Source: Candidatus Cloacimonetes bacterium 4572_55 (GTDB lineage Bacteria > 4572-55). Taken from it: DNA of 56,309 bases. The position numbers were made by a program, and so were the translations under genes. This document shows positions 46,131 through 53,784 of the stretch, in pieces. The stretch's first letter is position 1. Each line of letters begins with the position of its first letter. The notes under the pieces are model-generated. The model did not search any database. It was given only the letters and a program-made list of their open reading frames with translations, and had not been told where the DNA came from. The stretch lies in contig NBMB01000007.1 in the NCBI GenBank assembly GCA_002084765.1, positions 1 through 56,309 of the forward strand. Reading direction: 5' to 3'.

Positions 46131-47738
46131 ATGACTAAATTTCACATTGGTGAGCAAGTCGTGCATGAGTCTTTGGGTCTCGGTCAAATTTCTAATATCG
46201 AGATGGACAATATTCATATTAATTTTGGTACGATCAAGGATTACTTTATCAGCCTGCATCAAGCGGAACAGCATATCAAGCCGTACCGTTTTTTGGAACA
46301 AAAGGATGTGGTTCGCCACCCCACTTATGGGATCGGGCTTGTGAAGAAGACCTCTCCGTTAGACGTGGAGATCGAATTTACCATTGCGGGTTATAAAAAA
46401 ATGGACTGGATACTTACAGAGAGGCGTTGCACAAAACTGGCTAAAGATGGGTTGGGAAGATATCTGTTCGACCATCGCCGCAAAGCCTTCGGAGTGACAA
46501 AAAAAGATCCGAAGTTGTTGGTTTCCTTGGTATTATTGGATTTAGGCAGGGAGGCTCGAACGGATGATATCCATCGTGAACTCACGCTTTATGGTTTTCT
46601 GGAAGAGAGCGGTTGGGCAAGTTGGTGGAAAAACGCATCCACACTTCTTCGACAGGATCCTTTATTTGACACGACTGACAGTCGCCGTCAAATTTATCGA
46701 ATTCGGGAGCATCCAAAGTCTCCATGCGAGGAGCTGATCGAGCGGTTTGAGAAAAGTGCGTCTTTTAATGAAAAATTTCGGGTGGTGAAGCAGGTTCAAG
46801 ACAAACATAGCAAGAATCTGACAACCGAGCAAACCGATATCTTGTCTCAATATTTTATCGATATCCTTGACGACGAATCCGCTGACCTTGCCAAGAAGCT
46901 TCAAAGTTCCATGATCTTAAGAAAATTACGTCCCGATTATGAAGTCGATCCGGAAAATTTTATCAAACCCGGCTTGAATCTCAGCCAGGTCATCCATTCT
47001 GGCGATGCTGAGGAGGCTCTCGATTTAGTCGGCGAATCGCCCGGTTGGGAAGGTATCCTGTTGACCGGTCTGAACAGCAAAGCACCAAAAATTCGGAAGC
47101 GGTGCCTGGAGCAACTTATCGCGCATGAAAAGTGGGAATATATCGATGAGGCTTTATCTAAGTTGATCGAAGAGCTTCCAAAGAATGGAGACATTTTTTT
47201 GTGGTTGACTCTGAGTAGTTTTCAAAACGAGCATCCTCTGGAATCGAATCCGCCCTTAAAACTGGTGGAGGAAATACTGAATATGCTCGATCAAACCCGT
47301 TACAAACAAAAGGCTTTGAAAGCGATCTCATCGCCCCTGCATCTCAAACAGGTCATTCTCCATACGGAAAAACAAAAGCTGCACAAATTTCTGGAAAAGT
47401 ATATCCAACACAAAGATATTTCTTTCTTTAAAAAAGAGCAAATTTTGAGCGTCTTAGAGGAGTTAGGCGAGGAGAGCCTGCTTTCTTATTTCTCAAAAGT
47501 GATCGGGAAACAGGTGAGCCGGACGGACTTGATTCAATTGACCCAAGAAGAATATGATATGATGCTTGAAAAATTCGACCGGCATATTGATGTGGATTTG
47601 ATCGAGATCACGCAGAATATTGCGGCGGGCGATCCCGATTCTTCCAGTTATAAATCAAGCGTAAAGCGACAACAGCTCTTGATCAATCGAATTCAACACC
47701 TGAAACAAACATTAAAAAATTGCCGTATCCTTTTGTAA
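46131..47738 (+). CDS. Unrecognised protein with two SH3-like N-terminal modules and helical repeats
   Basis: 535 residues from ATG 46131, placed 8 nt after AAAGGGAG; GTG 46122 and ATG 46125 are also in frame. Two CarD/KOW-like modules open the protein: FHIGEQVVHESLGLGQISNI (about 3-50) and DVVRHPTYGIGLVKK (about 57-105). A winged-helix-like segment follows (LVSLVLLDLGREARTDDIHR, about 125-190). Residues about 195-490 are helical and HEAT-like, and a basic coiled coil (SVKRQQLLINRIQHLKQTL) ends it. The front modules resemble those found before GreA-like domains in long GreA-related proteins, but no GreA C-terminal domain is seen. A role with RNA polymerase or nucleic acids is a guess. Confidence 0.7.
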   Translation: MTKFHIGEQVVHESLGLGQISNIEMDNIHINFGTIKDYFISLHQAEQHIKPYRFLEQKDVVRHPTYGIGLVKKTSPLDVEIEFTIAGYKKMDWILTERRCTKLAKDGLGRYLFDHRRKAFGVTKKDPKLLVSLVLLDLGREARTDDIHRELTLYGFLEESGWASWWKNASTLLRQDPLFDTTDSRRQIYRIREHPKSPCEELIERFEKSASFNEKFRVVKQVQDKHSKNLTTEQTDILSQYFIDILDDESADLAKKLQSSMILRKLRPDYEVDPENFIKPGLNLSQVIHSGDAEEALDLVGESPGWEGILLTGLNSKAPKIRKRCLEQLIAHEKWEYIDEALSKLIEELPKNGDIFLWLTLSSFQNEHPLESNPPLKLVEEILNMLDQTRYKQKALKAISSPLHLKQVILHTEKQKLHKFLEKYIQHKDISFFKKEQILSVLEELGEESLLSYFSKVIGKQVSRTDLIQLTQEEYDMMLEKFDRHIDVDLIEITQNIAAGDPDSSSYKSSVKRQQLLINRIQHLKQTLKNCRILL

Positions 47739-47759
47739 TGGACATAAAAAGCTGGCGTT

Positions 47760-48506
47760 ATGTTATTTGAATCTGATATTCTATATATAGACAACCACTT
47801 GCTTGTGGTCAATAAGCACGCGGGTCACCCGACTCAGGCGGATATAAGCGGCGATCTCGACCTGTTATCCGAGGCAAAAGCATATCTGAAAAAGCGATTC
47901 GATAAGCCAGGCGATGTTTTTTTGGGACTTGTTCATCGTCTGGATCGTCCAGTATCCGGTGCGATTATCTTTGCCCGAACCTCAAAAGCCGCATCCAGAT
48001 TGTTCGAGCAGTTCCAAAAACGGACTGTGCAGAAGCACTATCTAACTATTGTGGAGGGACGGTGCGTGGGAGCCGGTATCTGGAAGGACTATTTGGTCAA
48101 AAAACAAAAACGGGTAAAGGTGTCAAAGCCGTCTCATCCCAGAGCCAAATTTGCTGAACTCAAGTGGGAGACGATCGGATATCAATCCAGCTTAAGTCTG
48201 CTGCGGATCGAGCTGACAACAGGCAGACCGCACCAGATTCGCGCTCAGGCGGCTCATCGTGGCTTCCCGATTCAAGGTGATTTGCGCTACGGAGCAAAAA
48301 GAAAATTTGACGGGAGAAATATCGGCTTGCACTGCTATCGGCTCGGCATCACCCATCCGGTGAAAAAAGAGCCGCTCTCTTGGCAAATACTTCCGACAAT
48401 GTCGATCGCTTCCTGGCAGCGATTTAAGCAGAATGTTCGACCGGACGTAATAGATCGGGAATTCCCACTGTCGTTGACTTCGGACGATCCTGTTCTTTTG
48501 AAATGA
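47760..48506 (+). CDS. RluA-family pseudouridine synthase
   Basis: 248 residues. The family converts specific uridines of rRNA or tRNA to pseudouridine. The catalytic motif VHRLDRPVSGAIIFARTSKA contains the essential Asp. LTTGRPHQIRAQAAHRGFPIQGDLRYG and GLHCYRLGITHPV are also family hallmarks. There is no N-terminal S4 domain, so it is the short RluA type like RluC/TruC relatives without S4. It starts 21 bp after the preceding gene, so it probably belongs to the same transcript. The exact target base cannot be told. Confidence 0.92.
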   Translation: MLFESDILYIDNHLLVVNKHAGHPTQADISGDLDLLSEAKAYLKKRFDKPGDVFLGLVHRLDRPVSGAIIFARTSKAASRLFEQFQKRTVQKHYLTIVEGRCVGAGIWKDYLVKKQKRVKVSKPSHPRAKFAELKWETIGYQSSLSLLRIELTTGRPHQIRAQAAHRGFPIQGDLRYGAKRKFDGRNIGLHCYRLGITHPVKKEPLSWQILPTMSIASWQRFKQNVRPDVIDREFPLSLTSDDPVLLK

Positions 48507-48529
48507 TTACGCCGTAACATGACTATGTC

Positions 48530-48570
48530 ACGCAGATAGACGATCCGCGTATTGGCACAGGGTTCTGCGT
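48530..48570. repeat. Inverted repeat between convergent genes
   Basis: ACGCAGA (48530-48536) faces TCTGCGT (48564-48570). The interior GCAGATAGA and the right end TTCTGCGTTA resemble 3749-3819. It may act as a two-way terminator or be a dispersed palindrome. Confidence 0.35.
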
Positions 48571-48578
48571 TATATTTC

Positions 48579-49355
48579 TTACGAGAGTTCAATCATTGGA
48601 GCGATCCGCTGTTGATAGGTCATCTGAATTTTCAGCCGATCGATTTCCCAGTATTTCAGTCGCTTAGAGATCGTGTCCAATGCGATTTCTTCGCAATTAT
48701 TGGTCTCGCTTATATGGGCTAAGGAGACCCCTTTCAATCCTTCGTGGTGCGCGTCCTTAATCGCCGCAGTCGCGTCAACATTGGAAAGGTGACCGTGCTT
48801 GCTCATCACCCGCTGCTTGAGCTGCCAGGGATAGGGACCGGCTTTCAGCATGGCCTCGTCATAATTGGATTCTAAAACCAGCCAGTCCATATTTTGTAGC
48901 CGGTAGCGAACCAGTTGGGTGATGTATCCAATATCCGTAGCAACGGCTACCTGTTTGGTCTGATTTTTGATAATATAGCCGTGAGGGTCCGCCGCATCGT
49001 GAAGGATGGGAAACGGTAGCACGGATATATTTTCGATAGCAAAATGGCTCCCGCTTTCAAAGAGTCGCGCGGTGGGTTCCAATTTTTCTTTATTTTTGAT
49101 TTTGGAGAATGTTTTTCGCGTCAAATATGCCGGAATCTGATGGTCAAAGGAGAATTTGACCAATCCTCTGACATGATCTCCATGCTCGTGGGTGATACAA
49201 ATACCGCTGATTTCTCCAGGGGAAACGCCGATATGACCCAACCGCTCGACAATTCGTTTTGCCGAAAAACCGACGTCAACCAGAATTTTTGTCGATCCAC
49301 ACTCAAAATAAAAAGAATTCCCTTTACTTCCGCTGCCCAACACGCACAATTTCAC
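48579..49355 (-). CDS. walJ: WalJ/YycJ-like MBL-fold hydrolase
   Basis: 258 residues from GTG 49355, preceded by AAAGGCGG. An upstream ATG at 49430 would lie inside a palindrome and has no family support. The start KLCVLGSGSKGNSFYFECG and the metal site ICITHEHGDHVRGL, together with ILHDAADPHGYII, ATDIGYIT, VLESNYDEAML and HLSNVDATAAI, match the YycJ/VicX branch. Members are proposed to be nucleases linked to cell-wall control in Firmicutes. In FCB bacteria the gene is common without the WalRK system. It is convergent with the pseudouridine synthase gene and downstream of gapA. Confidence 0.88.
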   Translation of the reverse strand: MKLCVLGSGSKGNSFYFECGSTKILVDVGFSAKRIVERLGHIGVSPGEISGICITHEHGDHVRGLVKFSFDHQIPAYLTRKTFSKIKNKEKLEPTARLFESGSHFAIENISVLPFPILHDAADPHGYIIKNQTKQVAVATDIGYITQLVRYRLQNMDWLVLESNYDEAMLKAGPYPWQLKQRVMSKHGHLSNVDATAAIKDAHHEGLKGVSLAHISETNNCEEIALDTISKRLKYWEIDRLKIQMTYQQRIAPMIELS

Positions 49356-49393
49356 AAATCCGCCTTTATTACTATTGCTTGACAAGGGTTTAG

Positions 49394-49443
49394 AAAAAAA
49401 ATGGGGAGTTGAAACCTCACAGGTTTCCAAAACCTGTGAGGTT
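49394..49443 (-). terminator. Palindrome and T run after gapA
   Basis: AACCTCACAGGTT (49413-49425) pairs perfectly with AACCTGTGAGGTT (49431-49443). On the minus strand it is followed, after about 11 nt, by eight T. It is probably the gapA terminator, or a dispersed palindrome of the kind seen at 39959. Confidence 0.55.
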
Positions 49444-49474
49444 CATCATAATTTGAGAATAATCTACAGATCGA

Positions 49475-50476
49475 TTACGCCTTATCCATAATATATTTCA
49501 CCAGATCGATCACTCTCATCGAGTATCCCCACTCGTTATCATACCAGGACAAAATCTTGACAAAAGTCTTCTCGATCACGCGGGTGAATCCCGAATCAAA
49601 CAAAGAAGAATGGCTGTCTCCAACAAAATCTATGGAGACCAGAGGCTCGTCTACATAACGAAGAATGCCCTTGAGTTCTCCCTCAGCCGCTTTTTTCATA
49701 GCCGCGTTCACGGCTTCTGGAGTCGCTTCTTTCTTCAAAATACAGCCCAAGTCCACGACAGAAACATTCGATGTCGGGACTCGAATCGCGAAGCCGTCTA
49801 TTTTTCCCTTTAGTTGAGGCATAACCAAACCGATCGCCCTTGCCGCGCCAGTACTGGTCGGGATCATGGACATCGCCGCGGCTCGTGCCCGTCTGAGGTC
49901 TGGATGAGGCATATCCAGAATGCACTGATCGCTGGTATAGGAGTGGATCGTGGTCATCAAGCCGTGAGAAATCCCGAACTCGTCGTCCAACACTTTGCAG
50001 ACCGGTGCCAGACAATTCGTGGTGCAGGACGCGTTGGATAGGATATTATGGGTGCCCGGATCATAAAGATTTTCATTAACCCCCAACACAATCGTGATGT
50101 CCTCATTTTTTGCCGGCGCGGAAATGACCACCTTCTTGGCTCCAGCCGTGATATGCTTGGACGCGCTGTCCCGATCCCGAAAAAGACCCGTGGACTCCAC
50201 TACCACATCGACGCCCAATTCCTTCCATGGCAGGTCTGCCGGATCCCGCTTGGCAAAAACTTTGAAACGCTCCTCGCCGACAAAAATTTCGTCGCCCTCG
50301 ACGCTGACACCAGGAAGATGCCCATGAATCGAATCATAGCTGAAAAGATGCGCCAGTGTCTTCGCGTCCGTAATATCGTTCACCGCGACCAGATCAATAT
50401 CCGCTTCCTTCAACATTCCTCTTGCGACCAGGCGACCAATACGCCCAAAACCGTTAATTGCAACTTTAATCGACAT
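49475..50476 (-). CDS. gapA: Glyceraldehyde-3-phosphate dehydrogenase
   Basis: 333 residues from ATG 50476, which follows AAGGAG at 6 nt; a TTG at 50482 in frame overlaps this site and is rejected. The NAD-binding start IKVAINGFGRIGRLVARG, the catalytic Cys in SNASCTTNCLAPV, HSYTSDQCILDMPH, STGAARAIG and WYDNEWGYSMRV are all canonical. It works in glycolysis or gluconeogenesis in the cytoplasm. The residues after the first strand (AVNDITDAKTLAHLF) suggest NAD preference. A Rex-like operator lies 54 bp upstream. Confidence 0.97.
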   Translation of the reverse strand: MSIKVAINGFGRIGRLVARGMLKEADIDLVAVNDITDAKTLAHLFSYDSIHGHLPGVSVEGDEIFVGEERFKVFAKRDPADLPWKELGVDVVVESTGLFRDRDSASKHITAGAKKVVISAPAKNEDITIVLGVNENLYDPGTHNILSNASCTTNCLAPVCKVLDDEFGISHGLMTTIHSYTSDQCILDMPHPDLRRARAAAMSMIPTSTGAARAIGLVMPQLKGKIDGFAIRVPTSNVSVVDLGCILKKEATPEAVNAAMKKAAEGELKGILRYVDEPLVSIDFVGDSHSSLFDSGFTRVIEKTFVKILSWYDNEWGYSMRVIDLVKYIMDKA

Positions 50477-50529
50477 ATTCAACTCCTTATTTCGTTAATA
50501 TTTGACAGGAAAATATAGACCAATATAGA

Positions 50530-50547
50530 TTGTGACAATAGCCACAA
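50530..50547 (-). promoter_or_regulatory. Candidate Rex operator of gapA
   Basis: The 18-bp sequence TTGTGGCTATTGTCACAA (minus strand) keeps both ends of the Rex consensus TTGTGAANNNNTTCACAA, with three inner mismatches. It overlaps a possible -35 element (TTGTCA, followed by 17 bp and TATTTT) about 54 bp before the gapA start. Rex senses NADH/NAD and is known to control gap genes in several phyla. No rex gene is in the window. Confidence 0.45.
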
Positions 50548-50775
50548 TTTCAGCACCCCCCATATTACATTGACATTTTTTTTGGCGCAAGGAATTTCCA
50601 TATCCCTGAATATAAAAAAATCCCGAAGGCATATTCATCAAGGAAATTACCCGGGCGACAGTCATCATTTATTACATAACTGAGGCTTATAATGGATTGG
50701 AAAATTTGGTCTGATTTTGAGGGTATTAAATCTCGTTAGAATCCTTTAATCATTTTACGTCAAGCGGAGGTAATC

Positions 50776-50920
50776 ATGAGTTTACGGAAGCAATATACGG
50801 GTCAATTTAAGAGTAACGTTGCCCTATCAGATCAAGAACTGGAAATCGTATTTGGTGAATCACATTGGCGAGCTTTTTACGGACAAGCGCAAAGAAGAAG
50901 GATCGGGAGAATCCGATTGA
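50776..50920 (+). pseudogene. IS3-family transposase OrfA remnant
   Basis: ATG 50776 with GGAGG upstream starts SLRKQYTGQFKSNVAL, the N-terminus of IS3/IS911-type OrfA. After an internal deletion the frame changes, and QIKNWKSYLVNHIGELFTDK followed by RKEEG reads as the end of the OrfA helix-turn-helix and the DKRK linker. It stops at 50918-50920. No OrfB is left, and terminal inverted repeats are not evident. The gap 50548-50775 before it shows nothing else clear. Confidence 0.75.
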
Positions 50921-50940
50921 TTTTTCTATCCCATAATCTT

Positions 50941-51660
50941 TTAGTTGCCAATACGGTTTTGAAATTTAGAAATCTTAACAGTATATTTACCATCTTCGTC
51001 TTCTCCCTCTTCCTTAATCAGCAGACCATATTGATCCTGAGTAATCCAGCGCGTTCCCTTTTCACCAGGATTTTCGAATTCAATAACCTTGCAATCCACA
51101 GTGTCATCAAGTATATTTAATTCCTCATTTCTAATCCATTTTAGATTTTGCTTGACCACAGCGAGATTATCAAAATCCAGTATCTTAAATATTTTTGGCT
51201 TACCCGATGCTTCCAAAAATAATTCAGGACTATCCAGAGATGTGAAATCATAATTGCTTCTTTTTATGGAAACATTCTGTTTCTTTTCTCCTTCTGTGAC
51301 AGTCAATTTAAAGACGGCATCTTTCAATTTTCCGGTTACACGGATTGTATCACCATCTATAATAGTAACGCTACTATAACTGTATGTGCCCTCATCATTA
51401 ATTAACCCCTCCTCTTGTGAATCAAGAGAAAATAAGGAAATGAATAGGGCCTTAACCTGAATTTTCGTGTGGGTCTCTACCTTTAATAAATTTGTTTCAT
51501 TGGAATTAATTTCCGATAACTTGACTGTTATAGAACCTGTCTTTTTTTCGTTCGAATAGATATCATAAAACAATTCTTGAGCTTTAGCGTGACATGGAAA
51601 TATAATGATTTGGCTGATCATGGCCAGTATGTAGGCAAAAACGATTAGATGGTTAGTCAT
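50941..51660 (-). CDS. Exported DUF3108/DUF6134-like protein
   Basis: 239 residues. A signal peptide (about 1-28, ending CHAKAQ) is followed by a beta-rich domain starting ELFYDIYSNEKKTGSITVKL. The pattern of a bent beta-sheet with VDCKVIEFENPGEKGTRWIT and YGLLIKEEGEDEDGKYTVKI resembles DUF3108/DUF6134 proteins, which are periplasmic or cell-surface and of unknown function. The start lies one base after the stop of the DUF418-like gene, with AAGGA in that gene's last codons, so the two are coupled. The assignment is by pattern only. Confidence 0.6.
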   Translation of the reverse strand: MTNHLIVFAYILAMISQIIIFPCHAKAQELFYDIYSNEKKTGSITVKLSEINSNETNLLKVETHTKIQVKALFISLFSLDSQEEGLINDEGTYSYSSVTIIDGDTIRVTGKLKDAVFKLTVTEGEKKQNVSIKRSNYDFTSLDSPELFLEASGKPKIFKILDFDNLAVVKQNLKWIRNEELNILDDTVDCKVIEFENPGEKGTRWITQDQYGLLIKEEGEDEDGKYTVKISKFQNRIGN

Positions 51661-51661
51661 A

Positions 51662-52609
51662 TTATGTCCTTATGTTTAGAATGGTGCTTTTAGAAATTTT
51701 TCGTAAGACCCATTCCATAGGTCCTTGTAAATGATGTTTCAGCCAAATATTTCCTAAAAAAATTGTAAGAATAATGTAGAAGAGAGCAATTAAAAATGAT
51801 AATTCAAAAGAAACTCTCATCCGTTCACCTGTCCAAATCATAACAGGCACAATACCTAAAAAGAAATGAGCTAAATAATGTGTAAGTGCCAGACGTCCCA
51901 TATTTGCGATCGGATTCACCACTCTTTTAAATTTTTCCGCGTTGACAATATAGAGTGATAAGCCAATCACCCAGGTGGCATTTGCCATACCTAATACAAT
52001 AAATAATGTATGGGGTGGAAAGAACTCCACCGGAATACCCATACCTTTAAAAGCAAAACCTAGTACAGCCGTAGCCAAACCAAAGGATATCATTCTTTGT
52101 TGAACTTTTTTTTCACCCAGTTCCGACTTTCCCAAAATTATACCATAAGTAACAAATGTTAGCCAAGGAAAGATCGGATGGTATCCATTGAAAAACATCT
52201 GACGTAAATAACCAGTAATACTCCACATATCTTCATATGTTAGACCAACTGCACCCTCCTGCCATCCTACGGTATAATCGAAGAAATTACGAAGTATTTC
52301 AGCAGAAATAAGAATCGTTATGGTAATAAGAAATAACCACTTTCGATTTAGTTTTGTCGTCCAGATAACAAATAATCCATAAAACCCGATGTAATGCAAA
52401 ATATCCGCTTCCCAGATCGTGGTAAACAGTAAGCCTCCTAAAATAAGGACACTATATCTTATGATAAGCGGAATAATGACATCCCCTCGGAATTGAAAGT
52501 GTGCCCGCTTAATTTGCATCATCATTCCAATACCAAACAATACAAGAAAAATTGCAGCTGCCCGTCCGGCAAGAACGGTGAGAACCATTCCGGCAGCAAG
52601 AAGCCCCAT
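51662..52609 (-). CDS. DUF418-like multi-pass membrane protein, N-terminus missing
   Basis: 315 residues with about nine hydrophobic segments. Features of DUF418 (YeiB) proteins: AAIFLVLFGIGMMMQIKR, DILHYIGFYGLFVIW, NMGRLALTHYLAHFFLG and WLKHHLQGPMEWVLRKIS. Family members normally begin with a segment containing DxxRGxAxxGI; this is absent. The frame stays open about 30 codons further upstream to a TAA within the attC-like half-site at 52681-52710. The gene therefore looks truncated at its 5' end by a recombination event, and ATG 52609 may not be a true start. It is coupled to the DUF3108-like gene. Confidence 0.65.
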   Translation of the reverse strand: MGLLAAGMVLTVLAGRAAAIFLVLFGIGMMMQIKRAHFQFRGDVIIPLIIRYSVLILGGLLFTTIWEADILHYIGFYGLFVIWTTKLNRKWLFLITITILISAEILRNFFDYTVGWQEGAVGLTYEDMWSITGYLRQMFFNGYHPIFPWLTFVTYGIILGKSELGEKKVQQRMISFGLATAVLGFAFKGMGIPVEFFPPHTLFIVLGMANATWVIGLSLYIVNAEKFKRVVNPIANMGRLALTHYLAHFFLGIVPVMIWTGERMRVSFELSFLIALFYIILTIFLGNIWLKHHLQGPMEWVLRKISKSTILNIRT

Positions 52610-52680
52610 AGCAGAATGGTCTTGAGCCGCAATAGCACTCGCTTCAATCTCAGATATATAGCTGTGACTAAAAACATATT

Positions 52681-52710
52681 CGCCGTCTGCTTGGACGATT
52701 TGTTATGTGC
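52681..52710 (-). other. Half of an attC-like site
   Basis: The minus-strand sequence TAACAAATCG..CCAAGCAGACGGCG matches the 5' half of the site at 55303-55361 (TAACAAATCG..GCAGGCGACGC). No complementary second half follows; the 5'-truncated DUF418 gene begins there instead. Confidence 0.35.
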
Positions 52711-52761
52711 CTGCTTAGTTTAGATACGCAAAATTAAGTGTGTAGTGTCAATAGTACTCTT

Positions 52762-53003
52762 TTATATACTCATAAGCTCTATGATACTGTCGGTTGTGAC
52801 AAAATTCGATACATCGGCTGATCCGAATTCTTTGGTGATTTGTGAGTCCAGGTCGGTTCTGTCCACCACAATAATTAATACAGTCGGATTGCCTAACTCG
52901 ATTTGTCTGCGAAGTTTTCGGGCGGCAAACAACATCAACAAGGATTTCCCCGAACCTTGAAAATGCCAGATCAGTCCTTGCTGTTCAGTTCGTTAAATGC
53001 CAT
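52762..53003 (-). pseudogene. hsdR: Type I restriction subunit HsdR remnant
   Basis: An ATG at 53003 overlaps the hsdS stop (TAATG) and gives a few codons (MAFNELNS). In another frame the sequence then reads EQQGLIWHFQGSGKSLLMLF and VVDRTDLDSQITKEFG, the Walker A and following motif of HsdR translocases. It stops at 52762. Normal HsdR is about 1000 residues, so nearly all of the nuclease, motor and C-terminal parts are gone. No restriction activity is expected. Confidence 0.85.
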
Positions 53004-53579
53004 TAGCCCAATATCTCATCTAAAAGTTTGTGTTTGAGTTTTTTCAAAGTGTCTTTTTGTTCTCTTAATTCGTAAATCAGTTTATCGAATTGCGTGAATA
53101 AGCTGATCAGTTTCTCCTGGTACTTCGTTTTAGGAATTGTAAATTCCTGCTTTTCAAGATTTTTCCATTTTATCCTTTTTGATACTGACCCACCCGATCG
53201 ACTAATTCCATAATCCCATAAAGAGTTTGTGTTCAAGATAAGATTCAAAAATCCTTTAGTTATTTTTTCTTTCTCCCGGATAACTGTAAGCTCATTGGAA
53301 CAAATCCTATCAAAATTTAAAATACATGATCTCTTTTTAAACTGAGAAATAGAAACACTTCTACGTGCAAACAGAATATCACCTTGCCTACACTTTTTAC
53401 CAGAGCTGACTCCTTCTGTTGACCTGAAATTTTTTACAAAAAAAATCCTCTACTAATAAATCTTCAGGTCTGATAAACCTCTCCTTTTCAAATCCTTCCA
53501 TTGACGTAACTTTGTCTTTTATTTCCTGTGCTATTTCATGAATGGTAACAATTTTCCAGTTTTCATGATTCAATTTCAT
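53003..53579 (-). pseudogene. hsdS: Type I specificity subunit HsdS, one-base frameshift in a T8 tract
   Basis: ATG 53579 starts MKLNHENWKIVTIHEIAQEI, a typical HsdS target-recognition domain. At the coding-strand T8 tract (53438-53445) the frame breaks; with one T fewer it continues as VKNFRSTEGVSSGKKCRQGD and on to NLEKQEFTIPKTKYQEKLIS, the conserved HsdS helix, ending LKHKLLDEILG at 53003. The repaired product would have 191 residues, about half of normal HsdS with a single recognition domain; such half-subunits can work as dimers. The shift may be phase variation, decay or a sequence error. Confidence 0.8.
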
Positions 53580-53601
53580 ACTTTAATCCAGTTTGTATTA
53601 A

Positions 53602-53784
53602 TCAAATTCCATCATCCCCCTGATTCAGAAGAGAGATTAACGTTTGTTTATCGGGCAAAACGGTCTGGTAGTGGCTGGAGAAAATGCTGTCGTTATCTTC
53701 GGGCAGGGTCATTTCTACCAGAGTATCGTTTTTATCTTTACACAGGATAATGCCGGCGGTTTTGTTTTGTATGTGGCTGCTCAT
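53602..53784 (-). pseudogene. C-terminal fragment of a DUF1016 (YhcG) nuclease
   Basis: 60 codons. GIILCKDKNDTLVEMTLPED and SSHYQTVLPDKQTLI match the end of DUF1016 PDDEXK nucleases. Full-length members have about 350 residues; the N-terminal domain and the nuclease core are absent. Its ATG overlaps the hsdM stop (ATGA). DUF1016 genes are often found inside type I loci, so this is probably the remnant of an accessory gene. Confidence 0.7.

Noticed and set aside
49356-49430. Upstream ATG start for the walJ-like gene
   Set aside because: It lies in the terminator palindrome of gapA, and the family begins at KLCVLGSGSKG (GTG 49355).
50776-51120. A 114-residue plus-strand gene
   Set aside because: Only the first part has transposase similarity; the rest is the antisense of the DUF3108-like gene.
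52745-52960. A 71-residue plus-strand ORF
   Set aside because: It is antisense to the HsdR remnant, whose Walker motif is clear on the minus strand.
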